From positions 25,681-89,680 of the forward strand of contig CAMEHU010000002.1 of NCBI GenBank assembly GCA_945917765.1: a DNA stretch of 64,000 nucleotides. The letters run 5' to 3'. The translations under genes were made by a program, and so were the position numbers. The stretch's first letter is position 1, and every line of letters starts with the position of its first letter. Shown piece after piece: positions 29,634 to 39,481 of the stretch. This DNA comes from an uncultured Lachnospiraceae bacterium. Lineage in GTDB: Bacteria; Bacillota; Clostridia; TANB77; CAG-508. The notes beneath the pieces are model-generated. The model worked only from the letters and a program-made list of their open reading frames with translations. It did not search any database and was not told the origin of the DNA.

Positions 29634-29677
29634 AAAAATCACCTAAATAAATATATTTTATTTAAGTGATTTTTATG
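29634..29677 (-). promoter_or_regulatory. hairpin/terminator containing the SD of the dac gene
   Basis: Minus strand: AAAAATCACTTAAATAAAATATATTTATTTAGGTGATTTTTTATG. Confidence 0.65.
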
Positions 29678-29695
29678 TATAATATTTTTTAATTT

Positions 29696-30055
29696 CTATG
29701 ATACTGATATATTACCATTAAGATTATTATTAGCTATTTTTGCAACAAAATTAATTATTACATTCATTGAAAATAGTATAACAACACCTATAGCCCAAGG
29801 AATCATTTCCTTTTTGGCATCAGCCTTTCCTTCTGGTGATGAAATCAAAAACTTAATTCCTTTAACCATTAGCACTCCAACCGCTATTGCTACAGCACCA
29901 TATCGTATCCAACCAGCTATATATTGACCAGCTGAAACAATTCCATTACCTGTAGTATTATTATATATATCACTTGGAGATGCATATACTACATTAGCTA
30001 TGTTTACAATTATAACAAATAATATTATTAATAGTTTTTTTAAAATACTTTTCAT
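29696..30055 (-). CDS. TrbC/VirB2-like small membrane protein
   Basis: Signal peptide; KFLISSPEGKADAKKEMIPWAIGVVIL. Confidence 0.65.
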   Translation of the reverse strand: MKSILKKLLIILFVIIVNIANVVYASPSDIYNNTTGNGIVSAGQYIAGWIRYGAVAIAVGVLMVKGIKFLISSPEGKADAKKEMIPWAIGVVILFSMNVIINFVAKIANNNLNGNISVS

Positions 30056-30085
30056 AGTTTAATCCTTTACATATTTGATTATTCC

Positions 30086-30433
30086 TTATTTAATGTTTGA
30101 TTGAATAAATGATACTATTGCACTAGCTGATAATAAAAGAACAATACCACCAATATATAATACTAATGTTTTCTTAACTTCAGCTTTACCATCTGGTGAT
30201 GCAGTGATATATTTAATACCAACGAACATTGCTACACCAACAGCTATTGCTATACCAGCCCATCTAATAATACCTAAAACTGTTCCTACTGTATTAGATA
30301 TACCTTGATCTGGTGTTACTTCACTTGGTGTTGGAACTGTAACAGCATTTGAAACTGTTCCTAAAACTGTAAGTAATAACATAGCTACTACTAAAACTAT
30401 ACTTAAAACTTTCATACTTTTCTTATTTAACAT
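30086..30433 (-). CDS. TrbC/VirB2-like small membrane protein
   Basis: Signal peptide; KYITASPDGKAEVKKTLVLYIGGIVLL; paralogous to the neighbour. Confidence 0.68.
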   Translation of the reverse strand: MLNKKSMKVLSIVLVVAMLLLTVLGTVSNAVTVPTPSEVTPDQGISNTVGTVLGIIRWAGIAIAVGVAMFVGIKYITASPDGKAEVKKTLVLYIGGIVLLLSASAIVSFIQSNIK

Positions 30434-30606
30434 TTTTATTTCCTCCTTTTATTTAATTAAATACTACTGCTATACTTTAATGATACCTCTTTTTTACAAA
30501 AAAGTCAATATTTTTTATGTTTTTATTTATAATTTCCTTATTTTAACTACAAAATTTCACGGTAACATTTTCAATTATTTAAGCTTCTTAATTAATTGTA
30601 ATTCAA

Positions 30607-30756
30607 TCAACTCTCTTTTTCTTTATTTCCGATATAGTATTCAGCAATTAATTCATCTAGTTCAACGCTTAATTTATATATTTCTTCATAGCTTTTTCCA
30701 GTTATTATGCTTTCGTTTAATCTTTCCCTTGTCTCACGGATTTTATCGTTTAACAT
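30607..30756 (-). CDS. Spo0E-family aspartyl-phosphate phosphatase-like protein (49 aa)
   Basis: Read directly: MLNDKIRETRERLNESIITGKSYEEIYKLSVELDELIAEYYIGNKEKES; SxELDxLI motif. Not in the ORF track. Confidence 0.8.
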   Translation of the reverse strand: MLNDKIRETRERLNESIITGKSYEEIYKLSVELDELIAEYYIGNKEKES

Positions 30757-30876
30757 ATTAACCAACTCTCCTTTTCACTATGTATAACTTGTCTCTTTTG
30801 CACATATATAGGATAACATATTTTGGTTAATACAGTCAACACAAAAGCTTAATTTATGCGTATTTTAATCGTTTTT

Positions 30877-31668
30877 TCATCTACTTTTTTCGACAGTTTT
30901 CGACATTTGTTTTGATTTATTTTTTTTATACACTAAAATACAACTAAATATTATAAAAAGCGCTAATGACAATAATTGTGAAATTCTACAATTAAACAAC
31001 ATTAAACTATCTGTTCTCAAACCTTCTATCAAAAATCTTATGAAGGAATAGCAAATTATGTACCAATATGTTATTTCTCCTGAAAATTTTCTTTTTTTAC
31101 TTAATATTGATAAAAAGATAAAAATTGCTAATGTACATATTGATTCATATAAAAAAGTTGGATGTACATATTTTACAATTCCATCTTCAACTATCTCCAT
31201 TTTTATTGGTAAATTTGTTTCATATCCATATGCTTCAACATTAATATAGTTTCCCCATCTTCCTATAGACTGGCAAAATGCAATTATTGGTGCTAAATAA
31301 TCTGTTATATCTAGCAATTTCAATTTTTTTATTTTACTGAAAGCCAGTATCACAACTAGTCCACCAATTATTCCACCATATATTGCTAATCCCCCATTTT
31401 TTATCTGAATTATTTCTGAAGGATTTGAAGAATAATAATCTAAAGAAAATAATACATAATATAATCTTGCAGAAATTATTGCAACTGGTAGCATTACAAG
31501 TGCAATATCTACTAAATCATCAAATTTAATATTAAACCTTCCATCATGGAATTTACACCATATAACTGCTATAAGCATAGATGATACTATTAAAATAGCA
31601 TACCAATATATTGGAATCCCGAATAATTCAAATGCAATTCTTGGAATTAATTCTGTTTTTATAATCAT
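30877..31668 (-). CDS. lgt: prolipoprotein diacylglyceryl transferase
   Basis: GGLAIYGGIIGG, IGRWGNYINVEAYG, HPTFLYES. Confidence 0.95.
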   Translation of the reverse strand: MIIKTELIPRIAFELFGIPIYWYAILIVSSMLIAVIWCKFHDGRFNIKFDDLVDIALVMLPVAIISARLYYVLFSLDYYSSNPSEIIQIKNGGLAIYGGIIGGLVVILAFSKIKKLKLLDITDYLAPIIAFCQSIGRWGNYINVEAYGYETNLPIKMEIVEDGIVKYVHPTFLYESICTLAIFIFLSILSKKRKFSGEITYWYIICYSFIRFLIEGLRTDSLMLFNCRISQLLSLALFIIFSCILVYKKNKSKQMSKTVEKSR

Positions 31669-31929
31669 TTTTTTCTTATATGAATATTAAATTATTTAAA
31701 TATTCATACTCTCCTTTCTATTATTCTTTGCTAATTTTTTCTTTTTTATTAATCTTACTTTTATGCTTTTTACGTTTTAAAAATTATTTTTCTAATATTA
31801 ATAATAGAATATCAGAAAAAAAGAATTATTAAATACATCTTAAAAATTCTTTTTTTCTTTTACTTTATTAAATATTGTAACAATATTTGCTTGTTCTTTC
31901 TTAATTATAAACATTAATCTGTAAATTTA

Positions 31930-33207
31930 TTATTTAGGATTAACTATACTAATAGCCATCTTATCTTCATTAAAAATATCTTTTAATATTTGTTCTGCAT
32001 ACTCTTTTGTAACAGTTTCAAATTTCTCAATATAATCAAAACTATTAATATTTTTAAAATTATCAGTTAAAAACATTCTAGCTATATTTGAAACACTATT
32101 ATAATCTCCTACATAATCACCATAAATCTTTCTCTTTATTCTTTCAAAATGTTCATCGTTTAATCCATTTTCTTTATACTTCTTTAGCTCATTTTTAAAT
32201 TTTTCATATATTTTTTGAGGATTCTTTGATTGACCCCCAACCAAAACATGTGCATATTGTTTTGAAAATTCGTAATCAAAATCAGGTTCTGCTAGTAAAT
32301 CTCCGCTATCATATAATTCTTTATATAAATCTGAACTTTTTCCAATTAGCATATTTAGAATAATTTGTATTGCAATATGTTTTTTTACAATTTCCTCATG
32401 CTCAGGTAATTTATCTTTAATTCCTATCATAAATATTGGTGTACTAACCTCCATATTTACTTCTTTTTTTGGCATATTTATTGTGTCATCTTCATTTTCG
32501 TATATTCTTTTTATTTCTCCTTGATTTTCTTTTGGCAATAATCTTTTCTTAATTTCATTTAATAATTCCTCTGGATTAAAATCTCCACAAACTACTAAAG
32601 TCATATTACTTGGATGATAAAATGTATTATAACATTTATATAATACATCTGGGTCAATTTCACTAATTGATTCGATAGTTCCTGCTATATCTAATTTAAC
32701 CGCATTTTTATGATATAGGCAATCCATTGTGTTTAGGTATAATTGGAAGCCTGGATCATCATCATACATTTTTATTTCTTGTCCAATTATTCCTTTTTCT
32801 TTCTCTACATTTTCATCTGTAAAATAAGGATTTTGAACATAGTCCATTAATTCATCTAATCCTTCATAGAATTTATCTGAAGAGCATTCAAATAAGTATG
32901 CTGTATGGTCATTGGTTGTATATGCATTTGCATCTAATCCAAGTGCCATTAAAACATCTAAACTATTTCTTCCATTTTTTTGTTCAAACATTTTATGCTC
33001 CAAGAAATGTGCAACCCCATCTGGAATAAAAACCTCTTCATTTGTTTGTGGCATTATAAATCTATTATCAATTGACCCAAAATTTGTACCCCAAACAACA
33101 TATTTTTTGTTTGTATTTGCTTTTGGAATAATAATAATATTTAATCCATTTTCCAATTTTTCAAAATACGCTTTTTCTTTTATTTTTGTGCTTTCAATAA
33201 TTTTCAT
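31930..33207 (-). CDS. M16-family zinc peptidase (YmfH-like)
   Basis: HxxEH: VAHFLEHKMFE; tandem with a second M16 ORF. Confidence 0.92.
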   Translation of the reverse strand: MKIIESTKIKEKAYFEKLENGLNIIIIPKANTNKKYVVWGTNFGSIDNRFIMPQTNEEVFIPDGVAHFLEHKMFEQKNGRNSLDVLMALGLDANAYTTNDHTAYLFECSSDKFYEGLDELMDYVQNPYFTDENVEKEKGIIGQEIKMYDDDPGFQLYLNTMDCLYHKNAVKLDIAGTIESISEIDPDVLYKCYNTFYHPSNMTLVVCGDFNPEELLNEIKKRLLPKENQGEIKRIYENEDDTINMPKKEVNMEVSTPIFMIGIKDKLPEHEEIVKKHIAIQIILNMLIGKSSDLYKELYDSGDLLAEPDFDYEFSKQYAHVLVGGQSKNPQKIYEKFKNELKKYKENGLNDEHFERIKRKIYGDYVGDYNSVSNIARMFLTDNFKNINSFDYIEKFETVTKEYAEQILKDIFNEDKMAISIVNPK

Positions 33208-33228
33208 TATATCAATTTCCTTTCTTCA

Positions 33229-34509
33229 TTAATCTTTTAAGAAATAAATTGTATTAATTTGTATTTTTTTAGCAATCTCTACAATTTGTTCTTTACTGAC
33301 CTTTTCAATATTCTTTATATATTCTTCAATTGAAACAAATTCTTCAGACAATTCTTGTGAAAAATAATAAGTTATTTCAGAATCTTGTGATTCTGGAATA
33401 CTTTCTACAGATGCTTTTATGATTGTTTTTGCATTATCAATATCCTCCTCTGTAAAATCCCCATTTTCCATTTGCTTTAATTGTTCTTTTATTATTTCTA
33501 AAGCTTTTTCATAATTTGGAATATCAATTCCACATTTTATAAATATATTGTCTTTTTGTCTTAGATAATTTGATCCTGCAGTATATGCTAAACTTGCTTT
33601 TTCTCTAACATTTTGAAACATTTTTGAATTTGCACTTCCACCTAAAATCACGTTATATACTGATGTTTGATATCTATTTTCTTTTTTGTTATCTAGAACA
33701 TCTAGTCCAAGTATTAATTTTCCTTGTGCTATTTGCATACTTTCTGTTATAACTTTAGGCTCAGAAACTTTGTCTTTTAGTTGATTTTCTTTATTAACAT
33801 TATATACCGCTTCTCTTTCTTCTAGATTTTTTATTATTTCATTTTCTTTTATTTCAGAAACTATTTTTTCATCTAAATCTCCTGAAACAAATATATCTAT
33901 TTTTACATCTTTTATAAAATCTCTGTAATATTCATAAAGATTTTTGTTATCAATGCTTTTCAAATCATCTATATATCCATATTTATATAACCCATATGGC
34001 TCATTTTTGTACATTTCTTCAATACATCTATCAAAAGCATATCTTGCTTTATTATCAATTTTTCCTTCTATAATTTGTTTTAGATTTTCTTTTTCACCTT
34101 CAACAAATTCCTTTTTAAAACTTCCATCTTCTATATAAGGATTAAAAACAATATCTAATAAGACATCCATACATTCTTTGCTTAAATTCTCTTCTGTTGG
34201 TAAAAACTCATTATTTATGCTTTCCAAATAAAATTTTATTACATGATTATCTCCACTTTTTTCTACACCACAATCAAAACTTGCTCCATACATATTTTCT
34301 AAATATTTACTTATTTCCTCTTGTGTTGTTAGCTTTTTCGTACCTCTTCTTAAAACTGCTGTTAACAATGCATTTTTGGTTACATTTTCCCTATTTAATT
34401 TTGTTGTTAAAAATATTGAAAATAAATTAGTTTTAAATTTATTTGTATTAATCTTGTGAAGAGTAATACCTGGTTTTATTTCTTCTTTTTTATAATTCAT
34501 AACAATCAA
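33229..34509 (-). CDS. M16-family peptidase-like protein (YmfF-like)
   Basis: M16 layout; ILGGSANSKMFQNVREKASLAYT; no HxxEH seen. Confidence 0.88.
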   Translation of the reverse strand: MIVMNYKKEEIKPGITLHKINTNKFKTNLFSIFLTTKLNRENVTKNALLTAVLRRGTKKLTTQEEISKYLENMYGASFDCGVEKSGDNHVIKFYLESINNEFLPTEENLSKECMDVLLDIVFNPYIEDGSFKKEFVEGEKENLKQIIEGKIDNKARYAFDRCIEEMYKNEPYGLYKYGYIDDLKSIDNKNLYEYYRDFIKDVKIDIFVSGDLDEKIVSEIKENEIIKNLEEREAVYNVNKENQLKDKVSEPKVITESMQIAQGKLILGLDVLDNKKENRYQTSVYNVILGGSANSKMFQNVREKASLAYTAGSNYLRQKDNIFIKCGIDIPNYEKALEIIKEQLKQMENGDFTEEDIDNAKTIIKASVESIPESQDSEITYYFSQELSEEFVSIEEYIKNIEKVSKEQIVEIAKKIQINTIYFLKD

Positions 34510-34736
34510 TCCCTTCTTTTTTTCTTATTATTGTTTTTTATATTAATTTTATTCATTATAAACTGTTAAAATTTGGATTTTTCATAAATATAATATCCAC
34601 TTAATTTTTCTTTTTTCATTAATTATATAAAACTTATGCATTTTTTACAATATTTTATTTATCAAAGTATTAAAAATTTTTAAACCGAGTATACTAATAA
34701 AAATTGGATACAATATTTAATGAAAGGAGAGAAATT

Positions 34737-34931
34737 ATGAAAATAATAAATACTATTGCTTTATTGTTAGTTATAATCGGTGGCCTAAACTGGGGATTAG
34801 TTGGTTTATTTAATTTTAATTTAGTAGATTTCCTATTTGGTGAAGGTTCTATATTATCTAAAATAATATATATTTTAGTTGGTATTTCAAGTTTATGGTG
34901 CATTAGTCTTTTTGCCAAAATATTTGAATAA
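34737..34931 (+). CDS. DUF378 family membrane protein
   Basis: MKIINTIALLLVIIGGLNWGLVGLFNFNLVDFLFG. Confidence 0.88.
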   Translation: MKIINTIALLLVIIGGLNWGLVGLFNFNLVDFLFGEGSILSKIIYILVGISSLWCISLFAKIFE

Positions 34932-35003
34932 TAAAAATACGGGAAAATATTAATAATTAATATTTCCCCGTTTTTTTATTATTTATAAATTATATTTTTC
35001 TAA

Positions 35004-35444
35004 TTATGCTAATATTTTTTTAACAGCTTCATTAATCATTTTACCATCAGCTGTAACGCCTAGTCTTTCTTTAGCTGTTTTCATTACTATTCCCATATCT
35101 TTCATTGTTGTAGCGCCAACTTCAGCAATTATTTCTTTTACTTTTTCAGTAACCTCTTCTTCAGATAATTTTTTAGGTAAATATGCTTCTAAAACAGCCA
35201 TTTCTTCTTTTATTTGGCTTATTAAATCTTCTCTACCTGATTTTTCGTAATCTGCTAATGAGTCATTTCTTTTTTTAAATTCTTTTGCTATTACTTCTAA
35301 TATTTGATCATCATTTAATTGGATTTGTTTGTCTTTTTCAACTTGTAGAATAGCAGCTCTTACCATTTGAATAGTATTCTTTTTTACAGTTGCTCCTTCT
35401 TTCATTGCTGATTTTAAATCATCTAATAATTTTTCTTTCCACAT
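35004..35444 (-). CDS. yqeY: GatB/YqeY domain-containing protein
   Basis: MWKEKLLDDLKSAMKEGATVKKNTIQMVRAAI..., QIKEEMAVLEAYLPKKLSEEE. Confidence 0.92.
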   Translation of the reverse strand: MWKEKLLDDLKSAMKEGATVKKNTIQMVRAAILQVEKDKQIQLNDDQILEVIAKEFKKRNDSLADYEKSGREDLISQIKEEMAVLEAYLPKKLSEEEVTEKVKEIIAEVGATTMKDMGIVMKTAKERLGVTADGKMINEAVKKILA

Positions 35445-35576
35445 AAAAATCATCCTTCCTATTTTGATTTTATAACTCAGTCTTAAAATATGCAAAATAA
35501 GTATTATGCATATTTGGCTATCTTCTCCCATATATCACAAAAGTGCAAGTGTAACACTTGCACCTTTAACAAACCA

Positions 35577-35744
35577 CTAAAATTTTCTTTTTCTAGCAGC
35601 CTCTGATTTTTTCTTTCTTTTTACACTAGGTTTTTCATAGTGTTCTCTTTTACGAACTTCTTGTAATACTTGGTTTCTTGCGCATTGTCTTTTAAATCTT
35701 TTTAATGCTTCTTCCAAATTACCATTATTTTTTACTTCTGGCAT
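35577..35744 (-). CDS. rpsU: 30S ribosomal protein S21
   Basis: Read directly: [55 protein letters not shown]. Not in the ORF track. Confidence 0.95.
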   Translation of the reverse strand: MPEVKNNGNLEEALKRFKRQCARNQVLQEVRKREHYEKPSVKRKKKSEAARKRKF

Positions 35745-35970
35745 ATATAATTCCCCTCCTTCCGGTATCTACCTTACCTTGTTGGATGTGTTCCTAGGGG
35801 TTGTATTTTTTCATTAACCCTTTTTTGTACGAATATTATTATACTCTAATTGATAACCTATTGTCAATACAAATACTAGATTTTTCCAATTTTTTCATAA
35901 AAATAAATTGTCGAATTTTGTCAACTTTTTATTTTATCTTAATATTATATATTATAGGAGGTGAATTTCT

Positions 35971-36225
35971 ATGAATGAAGAAATAGATATTTGCTGTTGC
36001 AAAAAAAATAAAAAATCAAAAACTTGTTGTATAGATTTAACTATATTTATTTTATCTATAGTATTAACTTTTGTTATAGGTGTTCTTATTGGTGCTGTTA
36101 CTGGATTATTTGCTGCTTTAGGTTTAGGTGCAATTATTGCTATAATTGTGACTTTAGTTTTATTGATTGTTGTTAGAATAATAATGCTTATTTGTGATAA
36201 AGATTGTAAGAAAAAAGGTTGTTAA
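35971..36225 (+). CDS. small Cys-flanked two-TM membrane protein
   Basis: 84 aa; N-terminal ICCCKK...TCC, hydrophobic core, C-terminal CDKDCKKKGC; good SD (aggaggtg). Confidence 0.7.
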   Translation: MNEEIDICCCKKNKKSKTCCIDLTIFILSIVLTFVIGVLIGAVTGLFAALGLGAIIAIIVTLVLLIVVRIIMLICDKDCKKKGC

Positions 36226-36279
36226 ATGTTTCAAAAAAGGTCTGCTTAAAATTAGGGCAGACCTTTAATATTTTAGATT

Positions 36280-37329
36280 TTATTTCAAAAATTCTTCAAT
36301 ACCTTGAACAATACCATCTACAATTTTTTCTTGATAACTATCAGTTGCAAGTAATCTATCTTCTTCTGGATTACTTAAAAATCCCATTTCAATTATAGTT
36401 GTAGGTACTGTACACCAATTTATTCCGCTCATTGTATCAGTTCTTGTAACTCCTTTATTAACTCCTCCAGTAGTATTTATAACATTATCTAATACAAGTT
36501 TTGATAATTTGTAGCTTTTTTCTGCTAAATATCCATTATATTGATTGTTAGCTGTTTGACACATTGTTAAAATTCCTTTTACAGATTGGTCATTTAATGA
36601 ATTAGCATGAATTCTTATAAATGCTGCTGCATTAGCATTATTAGCAATTTCGGCTCTTTCTTTATTGCTTATATTAACTTCATTAGTTGTTCTTGTCATA
36701 ATTACTGTATATCCTTTAGCTTGTAGTTTTTGTTGTAATAATAAAGCAACTTTTAAATTCAAATCATATTCTGTTTGTTTAGTTGCTACACCTGTCGCTC
36801 CTCCTGTTACTTTTGCTTTTGTTTCAGTAGCACCTGGCCCTATTGGCTCTTGCGCACTATTTCCTTTAACTTGATGACCTGGGTCTATTACTATTATTTT
36901 TCCATTTGCTGAATTTCTGTTCTGATTTGAATTATTATTAATTTCTACTACAGTTTCAGATTTTTCTTCACTTTTTATTTCTTTCTTATTTTCTACTTTT
37001 TCTTCTGTTTTATTATTTACTATTGTAACTTGGTCTTTATTTTTTGAAACTGCCTCTAATTCATTTTTATTATCTGTTTCTGTTTTAATATTTTCTATTC
37101 GATTATCTTGCTCATCTTCAGATATCTTCTCTTGTTCTTCTTTAATCCCATTACTCTTCTCAATTGATTCTGTATTATTAGAAACATTTTCGGTATTTAA
37201 ATCATTGTTCTTTACTTTTTCACTTGAAAAACCTTTTCCTATCATAATCCCCAAAAATATAAAATTAATTAAAACTAATACTACTATTGCAACAATTAAA
37301 GCTTTATTAACATTTGTTTTCTTCTCCAT
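36280..37329 (-). CDS. N-acetylmuramoyl-L-alanine amidase (Amidase_3)
   Basis: IVIDPGHQ, RIHANSLND, TTIIEMGFLSNPEED. Confidence 0.94.
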   Translation of the reverse strand: MEKKTNVNKALIVAIVVLVLINFIFLGIMIGKGFSSEKVKNNDLNTENVSNNTESIEKSNGIKEEQEKISEDEQDNRIENIKTETDNKNELEAVSKNKDQVTIVNNKTEEKVENKKEIKSEEKSETVVEINNNSNQNRNSANGKIIVIDPGHQVKGNSAQEPIGPGATETKAKVTGGATGVATKQTEYDLNLKVALLLQQKLQAKGYTVIMTRTTNEVNISNKERAEIANNANAAAFIRIHANSLNDQSVKGILTMCQTANNQYNGYLAEKSYKLSKLVLDNVINTTGGVNKGVTRTDTMSGINWCTVPTTIIEMGFLSNPEEDRLLATDSYQEKIVDGIVQGIEEFLK

Positions 37330-37449
37330 TATAAACTCTCCTTTTATTTCTATATCCTTTCCTTTATTTTATCAAAGAAAAAAAGTAAAGTAAATATTAA
37401 TATTTTTTCTTGCTTTTTTTCTAAATTTATGTTAATATAGTAATCAATA

Positions 37450-37697
37450 TAATTAAAATACAGCGAAAAAGAGACTAGTAATAAACTCCCTTTTATCTAG
37501 AGAGATTATGGTTGGTGGAAATAATCTAAAATAGTTTATGAATCTACTCTTTAGCTTTTAGTGAAAACTAAACCTAGTAATGCAAGGTTATAAGCATTGT
37601 TAAGATATAGAGTTTACTTTTAATGTAGATTTTATAATTAAGGTGGCACCGCGATAATTTATTCGTCCTTATGTTTATTCATAAGGACGATTTTTGA
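37450..37697 (+). promoter_or_regulatory. T-box leader upstream of serS
   Basis: T-box AAGGTGGCACCGCG (37640-37653), stem I region, terminator cgtccttatg...cataaggacgattttt. Confidence 0.93.
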
Positions 37698-37892
37698 TTT
37701 TTAAATTGGGGACGGAGAAAATTTTTTTGAATTGGGGACGGAGAAAATTTTAAATTTTTAAAACGAGGGACAGACTTTTAAGTTTGGATCAATTCAAAAA
37801 TTTAATTTTTTAAAGTCTGTCCCTCATTTTAAAAATTTAAAATTTTCTCCGTCCCCAATTCAAAAAAATTTTCTCCGTCCCCAATTTAAAAA
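37698..37892. repeat. near-perfect long inverted repeat (GGGGACGGAG / GAGGGACAGAC cores)
   Basis: TTTTTAAATTGGGGACGGAGAAAATTTTTTTGAATTGGGGACGGAGAAAATTTTAAATTTTTAAAACGAGGGACAGACTTT and its reverse complement. Confidence 0.95.
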
Positions 37893-37908
37893 GAAAGGAA
37901 GATGTTTT

Positions 37909-39195
37909 ATGATTGATATTAAATTTTTAAGAGAAAACCCTGATGTTGTTAAAGAAAACATCAAAAAGAAATTTCAAGACCAAAAATTAATTTTAGTTGA
38001 TGAAGTAATTGATTTAGATATCAAAAATCGTCAAGCTATGTTAAATGGTGATAACTTAAGAGCAAAAAGAAAACAATTAAGTAATGAAATTGGTAATTTA
38101 ATGAAACAAGGACAAAAAGATGAAGCTGAAAAAATTAAAGCTGAAGTTCAAAAATTAAATGATGAACTTGCAGAAAATGAAAAAATGGAAGCTGAATATG
38201 CTGAAGCAATAAGAGAAAGAATGATGAAAATTCCAAATATTATTGATCCTTCTGTTCCAATTGGTAAAGATGATAGTGAAAATGTTGAAGTACAAAAATT
38301 TGGAGATTCAGTCGTTCCTGAATTTGAAATACCTCATCATGCTGATATTATAGCCAGATTCAATGGTTTAGATAAAGAAGCTGCTGGTCGTACAAGTGGT
38401 GTTGGATTCTATTATTTAATTGGTGATGTTGCAAGACTTCATGAAGCAATGCTTGCTTATGCAAGAGACTTTATGATAAATGCTGGATTTACCTATGCTA
38501 TTCCACCATTCATGATTCGTAGTGATGTTGTTACTGGTGTTATGAGCTTTGAAGAAATGGATGCAATGATGTATAAAATTGAAAACGAAGATTTATATTT
38601 AATAGGAACATCAGAACATTCTATGATTGGTAGATTTAAAGAACAATTAGTGAAAAAAGATGAACTTCCAATTTCAATGACATCTTATTCTCCATGTTTT
38701 AGAAAAGAAATTGGATCACATGGATTAGAAGAAAGAGGTTTATACCGTGTACATCAATTTGAAAAGCAAGAAATGATTGTACTTTGTGAGCCAGAAGATT
38801 CAATGGAATGGTATAATAAAATGTGGAAATTAACTGTTGATTTATTCAGAAGTTGGAATGTTCCAGTAAGACAATTAGATTGTTGCTCTGGTGATATGGC
38901 AGATTTAAAAGTTAAATCTTGTGATGTTGAAGCTTGGAGCCCTCGTCAACAAAAATATTTTGAAGTTGGTAGTTGTTCTACTCTTGGAGATGCACAAGCA
39001 AGACGTTTAGGTATCCGTGTAAAAAGTGAAAAAGGTAACTATTATCCACATACATTAAATAATACTGTTGTTGCTACACCTAGAGGATTAATTGCTGTAT
39101 TAGAAAATAATTATAATGAAGATGGAAGTGTTACTGTTCCTGAAGTATTAAGACCATATATGGGTGGTTTGGAAAAAATTATGCCTAAAAATTAA
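37909..39195 (+). CDS. serS: seryl-tRNA synthetase
   Basis: MIDIKFLRENPDVVKENIKKK, GTSEHSMIGRF, FRKEIGSHGLEERGLYRVHQFEKQE. Confidence 0.97.
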   Translation: MIDIKFLRENPDVVKENIKKKFQDQKLILVDEVIDLDIKNRQAMLNGDNLRAKRKQLSNEIGNLMKQGQKDEAEKIKAEVQKLNDELAENEKMEAEYAEAIRERMMKIPNIIDPSVPIGKDDSENVEVQKFGDSVVPEFEIPHHADIIARFNGLDKEAAGRTSGVGFYYLIGDVARLHEAMLAYARDFMINAGFTYAIPPFMIRSDVVTGVMSFEEMDAMMYKIENEDLYLIGTSEHSMIGRFKEQLVKKDELPISMTSYSPCFRKEIGSHGLEERGLYRVHQFEKQEMIVLCEPEDSMEWYNKMWKLTVDLFRSWNVPVRQLDCCSGDMADLKVKSCDVEAWSPRQQKYFEVGSCSTLGDAQARRLGIRVKSEKGNYYPHTLNNTVVATPRGLIAVLENNYNEDGSVTVPEVLRPYMGGLEKIMPKN

Positions 39196-39197
39196 AA

Positions 39198-39311
39198 TGC
39201 ACAATTGGGGACGCGTCCCCACTGTGCATTTTGCACAGTGAGGGACACATCATATGCACAATTGGGGACGCGTCCCCACTGTGCATTTTGCACAGTGAGG
39301 GACACATCATA
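39198..39311. repeat. two perfect tandem copies of a 57-bp REP-like unit
   Basis: (TGCACAATTGGGGACGCGTCCCCACTGTGCATTTTGCACAGTGAGGGACACATCATA)x2. Confidence 0.95.
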
Positions 39312-39415
39312 TGTACGAAATATTTTATTAATTTCATCTTTTATTAATAAAAATACATTTCATAATGATTGTTTCCATATATAAAATGTGTATTAAATAA
39401 AAAAAACAATTGCTG

Positions 39416-39472
39416 ACCTGTCCCGAATTGTGCAAAATGCACAACTGGGACGCGTCCCCAATTGCGCAAGGA
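39416..39472. repeat. REP-like unit upstream of engB
   Basis: ctgtcccgaattgtgcaaaatgcacaactgggacgcgtccccaattgcgca. Confidence 0.85.
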
Positions 39473-39481
39473 GGAATCTAA

